From assembly GCA_019425015.1 (NCBI GenBank), contig JAHYYJ010000001.1:62001-126000 (forward strand): a DNA stretch of 64,000 bases, in the 5' to 3' direction. Shown here piece by piece: positions 50,767-58,789 of this stretch (the stretch's first letter is position 1; each line of letters begins with the position of its first letter). The position numbers and the translations under genes were made by a program. The DNA comes from Collinsella sp. (GTDB taxonomy: Bacteria > Actinomycetota > Coriobacteriia > Coriobacteriales > Coriobacteriaceae). The notes below the pieces were generated by a model. That model saw nothing but the letters and a program-made list of their open reading frames with translations. It was not told the DNA's origin and made no database searches.

Positions 50767-50825
50767 TAGCTAAAAGAGCCCCGTCCCAAATTAGCTACCC
50801 AAACAACCTTGTCCCAAGTGAGCTA
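50767..50825 (-). repeat. Two fused REP-like elements without a transposase, at the ppsR stop
   Basis: On the minus strand, starting at the ppsR stop codon TAG: TAGCTCACTTGGGACAAGG, then TAGCTAATTTGGGACGGGG, then TTAGCTA. The second unit (50767-50797) has exact arms TAGCTAA and TTAGCTA around a core containing GGGACGGGG, the same core as in the repeats that flank RAYT2. The first unit (50792-50825) shares an arm with it and has a diverged core. Confidence 0.6.
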
Positions 50826-51698
50826 CTTTTGTTGAGCGCGGCGGGCGGCACGGCGGGCTCTTGCCTCTTGAATCTCTTCGAGGTGAGCAATGATCTCGGC
50901 AGCGCTTTCCTCGATGGCTTTGCCGTCGGTACGCACAACAAAGCAGCCTAAGCGCTTCATGAGGGCACGAGCTTCCTCAAGCTCGCTGCGCACGCTCTCA
51001 GGCTCGGCATAGGAGCCGGCAACGGCACGGGCGTAGTCATCGCCCAAGCGGCTATCGCGAATCTCAGAAATAACGTCGACGGTCGAAATCAGGCCGAACA
51101 GGTGCATCGGGTCAACCTCGTAAATCGACTTGGGCGGCTCCATGCCATGCGCCAGTGGGACATTGGCGACCTTGTAGCCCTGATAGGCTAAATACATCGA
51201 CAGCGGCGTCTTGGATGTACGCGACACACCCAGCAGCACGATATCGGCACCCGACAGATCGTCGCAACCACGACCGTCATCGTGCTCAACGAAATACTCC
51301 ATGGCCTCGATACGATGGAAATAGCGGTCATCGGTCTTGTGAATCACGCCCGCAACGCACTTGGGCGGCACACCGATGAGCGACGACAGCACGGCAAGCG
51401 TCGGGCCGATCAGGTCGACCGAACGGATATGCAGCATACCCAGGTAATCGAGCACGCGGGCGCGAAGCGCCGGATCGACAATGGTATGGAACACGGCGAC
51501 ATCGCGATGGTCGGCATCGACGCGCGGCCCCACAAATGACTTGACCTGCTCCACGGAGGTCACCTTGGGCAGGCGCAAAACGCGAAAAGCCCCTTCATCA
51601 AATTGCCCGGACGCCGCAAGCACCACCTCACAAGCGGTATCGCCGAGCGAGTCGGAGATAACGATAACGGTGGGACGAGCGGTGACCGGGCAATCCAT
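50823..51698 (-). CDS. ppsR: Pyruvate, phosphate dikinase regulatory protein (kinase/phosphorylase)
   Basis: A DUF299-family enzyme that inactivates PPDK by ADP-dependent phosphorylation of the threonine next to its catalytic histidine and reactivates it by phosphorolysis. The 291-residue protein has the P-loop-like GVSRTSKT (residues 157-164), VIVISDSLGDTA at the start and GVIHKTDDRYFHRIEAMEYFVEHDDG. The C-terminus is basic (RARRAARRAQQK) and the stop codon is the first base triplet of a REP-like element. It lies upstream of ppdK on the same strand and follows glyS by 34 bases. A role on PEP synthase is excluded only by absence of ppsA here. Confidence 0.93.
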   Translation of the reverse strand: MDCPVTARPTVIVISDSLGDTACEVVLAASGQFDEGAFRVLRLPKVTSVEQVKSFVGPRVDADHRDVAVFHTIVDPALRARVLDYLGMLHIRSVDLIGPTLAVLSSLIGVPPKCVAGVIHKTDDRYFHRIEAMEYFVEHDDGRGCDDLSGADIVLLGVSRTSKTPLSMYLAYQGYKVANVPLAHGMEPPKSIYEVDPMHLFGLISTVDVISEIRDSRLGDDYARAVAGSYAEPESVRSELEEARALMKRLGCFVVRTDGKAIEESAAEIIAHLEEIQEARARRAARRAQQK

Positions 51699-51732
51699 GC
51701 GGGGCTCCTTTTGCGCTTATGCGCAGGCTGGC

Positions 51733-53829
51733 TTACTTTTTGCGGGCAAGCTCACCGATGTTGGCAATGCCGGAGAAAACGGCCTCGAAGCGGTTGAGCA
51801 GCTTAAGGCGATTATCGCGAAGCTGCTCGTCCTTGTCCATGACCATGACCTCATCGAAGAAACGGTCGATGGGCGCGCGCAGGGCGGCGAGGGCGGCAAA
51901 TGCGGCCGGGTAGTCCTCGGCAGCAAGGGCGGCATCGACGGCGGTCTGAGCAGCCTCGGAGGCGTCGGCGAGCGCAAGCTCGACCTCGCCCATCAGGCTG
52001 CGGTCATACTCCGCACCCAGCTCGGGCTTGGAGATATGCGCGGCGCGGGCATAGGCGGTCGCCAGGTTGTCGAACGTCTCAGCGTCGTTCTTGCGGGCCT
52101 CGTCGAGGGCGGCGCAGCGGGCGAAGAAGACGGACGGAGCGATGATGTGCACCGCGGAGACGGCGGCGACGGTATCGGCCGGAATCTTTTCGTCGCGGGC
52201 CATGCTCACCAGGCGGCCATGGAAGAAGTCACGAACCTGCTGGGCGACCTCGGCGGCGTCAAACTCAATGCCCTGCTCACTGTAGAGTTCGAGGGCAAAG
52301 TCGATGAGCGACGTGGGGTCGATCGGCAGACGGTCGCGCAGGATGTTGATAATGCCGATAGCGGCACGACGCAGCGCGTAGGGGTCGGAGGAGCCGGTCG
52401 GGGGCTCGCCGATGGCAAAGATACCGGCGATGGTATCGAGCTTGTCGGCGCAGGCCACGATGCAGCCAGCGGTGCCCTCGGGCAGCTCGTCACCGGCAAA
52501 ACGGGGACGATAGTGATCGCGAATAGCATGGGCGACCTCGTCGTTCTCCCCCATCGCGGTCGCGTAATAACCGCCCATCACGCCCTGCTGGCTCGTGAAC
52601 TCGACGACGGCGTTGGACACCAGGTCTGCCTTGCACAGGTGTGCGGCGCGAGCAGCGTCGGCGGCAAGATGGGCGCCCAGGTGAGCCTCGCGGGCGATAG
52701 CGAGCGCAAGCTGCTCGATGCGCTCGGACTTGGCGAGCACGCTACCGAGCTTCTCCTGGAAGGCAACCTTGGACAGACGCTCACGGAACTCGTCGAGGGG
52801 AATCTTCAGGTCCTCCTCGTAGAAGAACTTAGCGTCGTCCAGACGGGCGCGCACGACGCGCTCGTTACCGTCGATCACTCGCTCGGCGTTCTCGGGCTTG
52901 CTGTTGGAGACGACCACGAACTCACGCGTCAGCTTGCCCTCGCCGTCATAGATCGGGAAGTAGCGCTGGTTGGTGAGCATGGACTCGCAGATAATCTCGT
53001 GCGGGACCTTGAGGAACTCCTCGTCGAAAGTACCGACGAGCACCGTCGACCACTCGCAGAGGTTAATGACCTCCTCAAAGACCTTCTTGGGCGTATCGAC
53101 ATGGCAGCCGGGGCGAGCGGCCTCGACCTCGGCGATACCGGCGAGAATCGCCTCGCGACGGCGCTCGGCAGAAAGCACGCCGGCATCCTCGAGCACCTGC
53201 TCGTAAACAGCGGGGCTGGCGACCACATGGTCACCGGGGCCAAGCACGCGATGGCCACGCGTGGTGTTGCCACTCGTCACGTCGGCAAACGACACGGGCA
53301 CAACATCCTCGCCCAGAAGGCAGCAGATCCAACGGACCGGACGAACAAAGGTCGCGTGCTCGTGGCCCCAGCGCTGAGAGCGGTAGTTGGGCCACTGCAG
53401 GCCGGCGATGGTCTTCTCACACAGAGCGGTCAGAATCGGCGTAGCCGGTGCGGAAGGGATATTCTTCTCGGCAAAGACGTACTCACGGCCGTCGGTGTCC
53501 TCGCGACGGACCAGATCCTCGGCAGCCACACCGCACTTGCGGGCGAAGCCCTGGGCGGCCTTGGTGGCGTTACCGTCAGCGTCGAAGGCGATGTTTGCCG
53601 CGGGGCCACGCTTGACCTCGTGAACCTCATCGGTCGCGGTGGCAACGTCGGCAACGAGCGCAGCCAGGCGACGCGGGCTCGAGATCACGCGGACCTCGCC
53701 GTGGGCCAGACCGGCCTCGTCGAGACCCTTGGCGATCATGGTACCAAGCTGCTTGACGGCATTGTTCAGCGGTGCAGAGGGCATTTCCTCCGTACCGATC
53801 TCAAACAGGAAATCCTTAGCGTCTGCCAT
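51733..53829 (-). CDS. glyS: Glycyl-tRNA synthetase beta subunit
   Basis: The beta chain binds tRNA-Gly in the alpha2beta2 bacterial synthetase. The 698-residue product begins MADAKDFLFEIGTEEMPSA and includes LQWPNYRSQRWGHE, FVRPVRWICCLLG, and an HD-like region with GVMGGYYATAMGENDEVAHAI. The ATG at 53829 lies one base after the glyQ stop spacer (TAAGCC ATG). Length is normal for the family (about 690). Confidence 0.96.
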   Translation of the reverse strand: MADAKDFLFEIGTEEMPSAPLNNAVKQLGTMIAKGLDEAGLAHGEVRVISSPRRLAALVADVATATDEVHEVKRGPAANIAFDADGNATKAAQGFARKCGVAAEDLVRREDTDGREYVFAEKNIPSAPATPILTALCEKTIAGLQWPNYRSQRWGHEHATFVRPVRWICCLLGEDVVPVSFADVTSGNTTRGHRVLGPGDHVVASPAVYEQVLEDAGVLSAERRREAILAGIAEVEAARPGCHVDTPKKVFEEVINLCEWSTVLVGTFDEEFLKVPHEIICESMLTNQRYFPIYDGEGKLTREFVVVSNSKPENAERVIDGNERVVRARLDDAKFFYEEDLKIPLDEFRERLSKVAFQEKLGSVLAKSERIEQLALAIAREAHLGAHLAADAARAAHLCKADLVSNAVVEFTSQQGVMGGYYATAMGENDEVAHAIRDHYRPRFAGDELPEGTAGCIVACADKLDTIAGIFAIGEPPTGSSDPYALRRAAIGIINILRDRLPIDPTSLIDFALELYSEQGIEFDAAEVAQQVRDFFHGRLVSMARDEKIPADTVAAVSAVHIIAPSVFFARCAALDEARKNDAETFDNLATAYARAAHISKPELGAEYDRSLMGEVELALADASEAAQTAVDAALAAEDYPAAFAALAALRAPIDRFFDEVMVMDKDEQLRDNRLKLLNRFEAVFSGIANIGELARKK

Positions 53830-53832
53830 GGC

Positions 53833-54744
53833 TTACGCCACCTCGCCTTCCTGGTCGGCATTCTCGTTGACTCCGGCGACCTCGGCCATGTAGGCCTCGC
53901 AGCACGCCTTGGCGACGGCGCGGACGCGCAGGATGTAGTTGGCACGCTCGACCGCGGACAGGGCGCCGCGGGCATCGAGCAGGTTGAAGGCGTGGCTGCA
54001 CTTCATGACACAGTCGTACGCCGGCAACGGCAGCTTGCGCTCCAGGCAGGAATGGCACTCGGCCTCGTAGTCGTCAAACTTCTGACGCATCATCTCGACG
54101 TTGGCGACCTCAAAGTTATAGGCACTGAACTCGCGCTCGTTCTCGAGGAACACGTCGCCGTAGGTCATGGGCGTGCCGTCGGGCAGATAGCTCCACACCA
54201 GATCGTAGACCGAGTTGACGCCCTGAGCGTACATGGCGATACGCTCCAGGCCATAGGTGATCTCGACGGGCACGGGGTCGACCTCGATACCGCCCACCTG
54301 CTGGAAGTACGTGAACTGCGTGACCTCCATGCCGTTGAGCCAGACCTCCCAGCCAAGGCCCCAGGCGCCCAGCGTCGGGCTCTCCCAGTCGTCCTCGACA
54401 AAACGGACGTCATGGTCGTTGGGGTCCAGGCCAATGGCAGCAAGAGACCCCAGGTAAAGCTCCTGTGCGTTGACCGGTGAGGGCTTAATGAGCACCTGGA
54501 ACTGATAGTAGTGCTGCATGCGGTTAGGGTTCTCGCCGTAGCGGCCGTCGGCGGGACGGCGGCAGGGCTGCGCATAGCAGGTGCGCCATTCGGCGGGACC
54601 GAGCGAGCGCAGCGTGGTCGCGGTATGGAAGGTACCGGCACCGACCTCGGAGTCATAGGGCTGCATAATGACGCAGCCCTGCTCGCCCCAGTACTGCTGG
54701 AGGCGCAGGATGATGTCTTGGAAGGAAAGCGATGAAGCGTTCAT
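53833..54744 (-). CDS. glyQ: Glycyl-tRNA synthetase alpha subunit
   Basis: The alpha chain holds the class II catalytic site. The 303-residue product shows SFQDIILRLQQYWGEQGCVI, EWRTCYAQPCRRPADGRYGENPNRMQHYYQ, GLGWEVWLNGMEVTQFTYFQQ and a C-terminal segment with HAFNLLDARGALSAVERANYI. The ATG at 54744 follows GAGGGG. A TATAGT -10-like box lies in the short gap behind lepB; there is no room for a T-box leader. Confidence 0.96.
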   Translation of the reverse strand: MNASSLSFQDIILRLQQYWGEQGCVIMQPYDSEVGAGTFHTATTLRSLGPAEWRTCYAQPCRRPADGRYGENPNRMQHYYQFQVLIKPSPVNAQELYLGSLAAIGLDPNDHDVRFVEDDWESPTLGAWGLGWEVWLNGMEVTQFTYFQQVGGIEVDPVPVEITYGLERIAMYAQGVNSVYDLVWSYLPDGTPMTYGDVFLENEREFSAYNFEVANVEMMRQKFDDYEAECHSCLERKLPLPAYDCVMKCSHAFNLLDARGALSAVERANYILRVRAVAKACCEAYMAEVAGVNENADQEGEVA

Positions 54745-54803
54745 GCCTCTAATATCCCCTCGTCGAAACGATTACACGGTTAGGTACTGTACTATAGCGG
54801 TTT

Positions 54804-55367
54804 TTAGTCGATAGCGCTGATGCGGTTGAGCGGCCAGTAGCGCACAAGCGCCACAGCGATCAAATCAGAGCGATCGACGGGACCAAAGTAGCGCGAGTCG
54901 GCAGAGTTTTCGCGGTTGTCGCCCATCACCCACACGCACCCGTCGGGAACGGTGTAGGGATAACTCACCTGGGCGCCAGGCGCTTGGACCGAAAGCGGCC
55001 AGCTCATGCCCGTCGTATAGTCCTCGTCGAGCGCTTGGCCGTCAACGACCACCTTGCCGTCCTGCAGGTCGACCGTCTGGCCGGCCGTGGCAATAACACG
55101 CTTGACAAGAACATCATGCTCGGAAGTGGCATCGGGGTTGTGGAACACCACGATATCACCCTGTTTGACGGGCTGACCGAGCTCGAGGCTCACCTTTTGT
55201 GCCAGGATCTGGTCGCCAATCTCGATCGTGTCCTCCATGGAGCCGGTGGGTACCACAAAGGGCTCGACCACAAAGGTGCGGATCAGGAAGGTGGCCACGA
55301 GCGCGATCGCGATGACCGCGACCCACTCAAAAGCGCCCCTCAACGCGGAATGCTGCGATGGAACCAT
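54804..55367 (-). CDS. lepB: Signal peptidase I
   Basis: The membrane serine protease that removes signal peptides. The 187-residue protein has one N-terminal membrane helix (residues 13-30), the catalytic serine S43 in VPTGSMEDTI, the catalytic lysine K89 in VLVKRVIA, and the C-terminal box GDNRENSADSRYFGPV. The ATG at 55367 is five bases after GAGGAG; a GTG at 55373 is inside that site. It overlaps the trmD reading frame only at the ribosome binding site. Confidence 0.95.
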   Translation of the reverse strand: MVPSQHSALRGAFEWVAVIAIALVATFLIRTFVVEPFVVPTGSMEDTIEIGDQILAQKVSLELGQPVKQGDIVVFHNPDATSEHDVLVKRVIATAGQTVDLQDGKVVVDGQALDEDYTTGMSWPLSVQAPGAQVSYPYTVPDGCVWVMGDNRENSADSRYFGPVDRSDLIAVALVRYWPLNRISAID

Positions 55368-55369
55368 TC

Positions 55370-56128
55370 TCACTCCTCGCTCTGCGAATACGAAGCGTCC
55401 AGAATCTCCTGCGCGTATGCGCGCTCCTGGGGCGTAAGCCGTGCCGTCTCGATCAGGTCGGGACGCCAGCGGCAGGTGCGCTCGATGGCATTCTTACGGC
55501 GCCAGGCGTCAACCTTGGCATGGTCACCGCTCACGAGCACCGGCGGCACGCCCTCGCCGTTGAATTCGGCAGGACGGGTGTACTGCGCATACTCGAGCAG
55601 GCCTCCGTCCTCGGCGGTCGAGAACGACTCGTCGACGTTGCTCATCTCGTCACCAAGGGCGCCGGGAATCAGGCGTACGACGGCATCGGCAACGACCATA
55701 GCGGGAAGCTCGCCGCCCGTGAGCACGTAATCGCCGATCGACAGGCGCTCGTCGGCATACGCATAGGCACGCTCGTCGACACCCTCGTAACGGCTGCACA
55801 CAAACAGCAAGCGCTCGCTTTTGAGCAGGCGCTCGGCCACATGCTGTGTAAAGGGCTCGCCACAGGGGGTAAAAAACACCACGGTGGGCTTAGGACCCTC
55901 GGAGCTAATAGCCTCGATGGCCTCGGCAATAGGCTCGACCTTCATGAGCATGCCCTGCCCGCCGCCGTACGGCTCGTCATCGACGGTACGATGGCGGTCG
56001 TGCGTCCAGTCGCGCAGGTTATACGCCTTAAAATCAAAAAGGCCGGCCTTGCGGGCGCGGCCCAAAATCGATGTGGACATGACGGGCTCAAACATCTCGG
56101 GAAAGACCGAAAGGGTCTCAATCAGCAT
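55370..56128 (-). CDS. trmD: tRNA (guanine-37-N1)-methyltransferase TrmD
   Basis: TrmD methylates G37 and prevents frameshifting. The 252-residue SPOUT enzyme shows ETLSVFPEMFEP, DEPYGGGQGMLMK, CSRYEGVDERA, and the knot motif SIGDYVLTGGELPAMVV. The ATG at 56128 follows GGGAGG by five bases. Part of the rpsP-khpA-rimM-trmD unit. Confidence 0.97.
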   Translation of the reverse strand: MLIETLSVFPEMFEPVMSTSILGRARKAGLFDFKAYNLRDWTHDRHRTVDDEPYGGGQGMLMKVEPIAEAIEAISSEGPKPTVVFFTPCGEPFTQHVAERLLKSERLLFVCSRYEGVDERAYAYADERLSIGDYVLTGGELPAMVVADAVVRLIPGALGDEMSNVDESFSTAEDGGLLEYAQYTRPAEFNGEGVPPVLVSGDHAKVDAWRRKNAIERTCRWRPDLIETARLTPQERAYAQEILDASYSQSEE

Positions 56129-56138
56129 GTTGTCCTCC

Positions 56139-56660
56139 CTACTTGTCCATATCGATCAGGCCGTCCATAACGTGGACGGAAATTGTTCCTGTGTCGGGAA
56201 GATCGAGCACAACCTGCTCGATCACGGGAATCAGTACCTCGCCGTACCGATCACCCTCGACAACCCAAACATCGTTAGCGGGCGTCGACATGATCTCGAC
56301 GATCGTGCCGAGTGAACCGAAGCGCTCGTCGACCACCTCGCGACCCATCAGGTCGGTATAGGCGGCGTCGAGTGAATCGAGCTCAAAATCGTCACGATTT
56401 GCCAACACATAGCATCCCGTGATGCCCTCGGCGGCCGTCAAGTCGTCAATGCCCTCAAACGAGACCAGATCGCCATCGCCCGTATCGGTGACGGACACGA
56501 CCGTGCAAAAGCGGTCGCGCTTGAGCGCCGGCGGCGTCAGGGCGACGCGCATACCCGGCTCTAATACAGAAGGAAGCCCCCGCAGCGGCTGCGCGAGGAC
56601 CTCCCCCTTCCTTCCATGCGGCTTGACCACACGGGCGATGTTTTTGTACTGGGACCTCAA
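56139..56660 (-). CDS. rimM: Ribosome maturation factor RimM
   Basis: RimM binds S19 and assists 30S head assembly. The 173-residue protein begins (as M) RSQYKNIARVVKPHGRKGEVLA, the usual start of the RimM domain, and has a PRC-barrel C-terminal half (DLMGREVVDERFGSLGTIVEIM; DVWVVEGDRYGEVLIPVI). The start is TTG at 56660, which lies in the loop of a stable hairpin. It begins five bases after the khpA stop. Confidence 0.92.
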   Translation of the reverse strand: MRSQYKNIARVVKPHGRKGEVLAQPLRGLPSVLEPGMRVALTPPALKRDRFCTVVSVTDTGDGDLVSFEGIDDLTAAEGITGCYVLANRDDFELDSLDAAYTDLMGREVVDERFGSLGTIVEIMSTPANDVWVVEGDRYGEVLIPVIEQVVLDLPDTGTISVHVMDGLIDMDK

Positions 56661-56669
56661 GGTCCTAGC
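56650..56669 (-). promoter_or_regulatory. Hairpin presenting the rimM start codon in its loop
   Basis: On the minus strand GGACC and GGTCC pair around the tetraloop TTGA, whose first three bases are the rimM start codon. Outer bases (CTGG and CCAG) can extend the stem, at the junction of khpA and rimM. Such a structure could limit initiation unless ribosomes arrive from khpA. Confidence 0.4.
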
Positions 56670-56949
56670 CCAGAACCTCTACCTCGACAGCAGTGTCGAG
56701 GCGAGCGGCCAGTGCACGGGCGAGCGTGCGAATGGCCTTGATGGTACGGCCACGACGGCCGATGACCTTAGCGACGTCATCCTCGGCGACAGAAACCTCG
56801 ATCGTAGAGGCGTCGTCACCATCGATGACCTCAAGGCTCACGGAATCCGGGTCGTCGACGATCTGAACAACGAGATATTCGACGAGATCGGCGATGCGAT
56901 CTGAGAGCATTGCCTCACCCTCGAGCTGTGCAGCGTCAACCTCAGGCAC
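56665..56949 (-). CDS. khpA: RNA-binding KH-domain protein KhpA
   Basis: KhpA is a small KH protein that pairs with KhpB (Jag) and influences RNA metabolism and cell elongation. The 94-residue product has a single KH domain with VIGRRGRTIKAIRTLARA and an acidic, valine-rich first half (VSLEVIDGDDAS). It starts with GTG at 56949, six bases after GAGGAG. The rpsP-khpA-rimM order is standard in Gram-positive bacteria. It is slightly longer than the usual 76-80 residues because of an acidic N-terminus. Confidence 0.92.
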   Translation of the reverse strand: MPEVDAAQLEGEAMLSDRIADLVEYLVVQIVDDPDSVSLEVIDGDDASTIEVSVAEDDVAKVIGRRGRTIKAIRTLARALAARLDTAVEVEVLG

Positions 56950-56952
56950 GAT

Positions 56953-57294
56953 TTACTCCTCGGCGCCCTCAGCGGCCTCAGCGGCAGCCTTAGCGGCCTC
57001 GGCCTCTTTGGCGAGCTGCTTCTTGGACTTCTTAACGACGGTCTCGGTCTTCTCGCCCTCGTTGGCGGCCTTGACCAGAGCGGCGACGGCGTCGGTGAGC
57101 TGAGCGCCCTTGGACTGCCAGTCGGCGATCTTCTCGAGGTCGAGGTTGATGGTCTTGGGGGCGGTCATCGGGTTGTAGCGGCCAACCTCCTCGATGATAC
57201 GACCGTCACGCGGGGCGCGGGAATCGGCGACGACGACACGGTAGTACGGACGCTTCTTAGCGCCGTGACGAGCAAGGCGAATCTTGACTGCCAA
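56953..57294 (-). CDS. rpsP: Ribosomal protein S16
   Basis: S16 is a 30S assembly protein. From TTG at 57294 the product reads MAVKIRLARHGAKKRPYYR, the universal S16 start, then VVVADSRAPRDGRIIEEVGRYNP. The 113 residues exceed the usual 80-90 because of a C-terminal Lys/Ala/Glu-rich tail, as in other Actinobacteria. The TTG follows GGAGGAG by six bases; an ATG at 57330 would add 12 non-conserved residues. Confidence 0.96.
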   Translation of the reverse strand: MAVKIRLARHGAKKRPYYRVVVADSRAPRDGRIIEEVGRYNPMTAPKTINLDLEKIADWQSKGAQLTDAVAALVKAANEGEKTETVVKKSKKQLAKEAEAAKAAAEAAEGAEE

Positions 57295-57350
57295 AGGAAA
57301 CTCCTCCAACCAAGCAGCTTTAGGCTGCAACTACAAACAAACAGTTGAAC

Positions 57351-57379
57351 ATAATACGCCATCGACGCGGGCAGGTGAA
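57351..57379 (-). promoter_or_regulatory. Candidate proximal promoter of the rpsP operon
   Basis: On the minus strand TTCACC and TATTAT are separated by 17 bases, giving a leader of about 50 bases with a GCAGC-CTAAA-GCTGC hairpin. A second candidate lies upstream at 57424-57451. Confidence 0.5.
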
Positions 57380-57423
57380 GTCCGCGAGACCAACTTCTTC
57401 GGTGTAGTCGAGGGCAAATCCAT

Positions 57424-57451
57424 ATCTTAGACAAGAATTCGGGATTTGCAA
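57424..57451 (-). promoter_or_regulatory. Candidate distal promoter of the rpsP operon
   Basis: On the minus strand TTGCAA and TAAGAT are separated by 16 bases. It would give a leader of about 120 bases. Confidence 0.45.
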
Positions 57452-57483
57452 GCACATACACGCACCCCACATGAGCTGCGCGG

Positions 57484-57489
57484 TATACT
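57484..57489 (+). promoter_or_regulatory. -10 box for a leaderless dinB transcript
   Basis: TATACT is separated from the dinB ATG by six bases and no ribosome binding site is present. The expected transcription start is at or next to the A of the ATG. The -35 region is unclear. Confidence 0.5.
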
Positions 57490-57495
57490 CATGAC

Positions 57496-58752
57496 ATGGA
57501 AAGACGCGAACATACATACGGTTATGAGGATGCCATGGGCGTCACGCCGCCTCCCTGGACGGGTCCGGCGGTGGGCCTGATGGACCTCGATGCGTTTTTT
57601 GCGAGCGTGGAGATGCTCGATCATCCCGAATGGCGCGGAAAGCCGCTCATCGTGGGCGGAGACGCCGATTCCCGCGGCGTTGTGTCCACCTGTTCTTACG
57701 AGGCACGTCGCTTTGGCGTGCACTCCGCCATGCCCTCAGCCGAGGCACGGCGCTTGTGCCCGCAAGCCATTTGGACGCACGGGCACTTTGATCGCTATCG
57801 CGAGGTGAGCGCGCAGGTCATGGCGATTCTTGCCGAGGAGACGCCGCGCGTTGAGCGCGTATCGATCGACGAAGCCTTTATCGATATCACACCGGGTCGC
57901 TTTGCGCCCGAGGACCCGCTGCTGGTTGCACGGCGTATAAGCGACCGCGTGGCAGCGCTGGGAGTGACGTGCTCCATTGGCGTAGGCTGCAACAAGACGG
58001 TCGCAAAGATCGCAAGCGAGCGGGATAAGCCGTTTGGGCTGACCATCGTGCGCCCCGGAACCGAGCAGCGCTTTTTGGCCGCGCTGCCGGTATCTGCCAT
58101 GAGCGGCATCGGGCGCTCGGCCGAGGAGCGACTGCGCCGCATGCGCATCTACACGCTCGGCGAGCTATCACGTGCACCGGAATCCACCTTGGCCTCTATT
58201 TTTGGCGTCAACGGCGAACGCATGCGCCAGCGTGCGCTGGGACTCGAAATCTCCGAAGTCACGAGTCTCGATGAAGGGCGCGAGGTCAAGTCGGTCAGCA
58301 ATGAACGCACCTTTGCGAAAGATTTGACTGAGCGCGGGGACATCGAAGCGGCGATTGCGCTGCTGGGTGAGTCGGTTGGACGCCGCCTGCGCCGTCAGGG
58401 ACTGACGGGCGGCACGGTAACGCTCAAGCTCAAGTATTCGTATGGAAGCGGTCGCTCGGCACAGCGCCGGCTGCCCCATCCGACCGACGATGAGAACATC
58501 TTTGTGGCGGTGGCGCTCGAACTGCTCGACAACATCTGGCAGGAAGGGATGCATGTGCGCCTGGCGGGCGTCGGCATGAGCGACTTCGACCATCAGGGCG
58601 GTATCCAGACCGACCTGTTCTGCGAAATCGACGACCGCGGAGCCCAATCCAGCGACCGTCGCGATCTCTCGGTCGCCATCGACGCCGTCCGAGACAAGTT
58701 CGGCGACACCGCCCTATCCTTCGGCCGCCAATCCCGCTTCTCCTCCCAATGA
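57496..58752 (+). CDS. dinB: DNA polymerase IV (Y family)
   Basis: An error-prone translesion polymerase. The 418-residue protein shows the catalytic MDLDAFFASVE (D30, D32), KPLIVGGDADSRGVVSTCSYEARRFGV-type nucleotide-binding region, SIDEAFIDIT with the second acidic pair, and SIGVGCNKTVAKIASERDKP. The little-finger domain follows (about residues 265-370). The ATG at 57496 is the first in frame; no Shine-Dalgarno is visible. The stop codon TGA lies within the arm of a REP-like repeat (58748-58782). No LexA-type operator was recognised. Confidence 0.95.
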   Translation: MERREHTYGYEDAMGVTPPPWTGPAVGLMDLDAFFASVEMLDHPEWRGKPLIVGGDADSRGVVSTCSYEARRFGVHSAMPSAEARRLCPQAIWTHGHFDRYREVSAQVMAILAEETPRVERVSIDEAFIDITPGRFAPEDPLLVARRISDRVAALGVTCSIGVGCNKTVAKIASERDKPFGLTIVRPGTEQRFLAALPVSAMSGIGRSAEERLRRMRIYTLGELSRAPESTLASIFGVNGERMRQRALGLEISEVTSLDEGREVKSVSNERTFAKDLTERGDIEAAIALLGESVGRRLRRQGLTGGTVTLKLKYSYGSGRSAQRRLPHPTDDENIFVAVALELLDNIWQEGMHVRLAGVGMSDFDHQGGIQTDLFCEIDDRGAQSSDRRDLSVAIDAVRDKFGDTALSFGRQSRFSSQ

Positions 58753-58782
58753 TTATTCTAGGACGGGGATTTTTTAATCATT
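58748..58782 (+). repeat. REP-like element, RAYT2 type, left copy
   Basis: Arms AATGATT and AATCATT (7 bp, exact complement) enclose a 21-base core containing GGACGGGGAT. The dinB stop codon TGA is part of the left arm. The same element in inverted orientation occurs at 59635-59668 across the transposase gene. Confidence 0.8.
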
Positions 58783-58789
58783 TGGAGCG

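Noticed and set aside
51481..54480. 999-residue plus-strand open frame across ppsR, glyS and glyQ
   Set aside because: Spans three well-identified genes on the opposite strand; repetitive Gly/Leu/Val composition.
54745..54803. T-box leader for glyQ
   Set aside because: Only 59 bases separate lepB and glyQ, too short, and no T-box sequence is present.
57300..57496. LexA operator upstream of dinB
   Set aside because: No CGAAC-N4-GTTCG-like or GAAC-N4-GTTC site was found.
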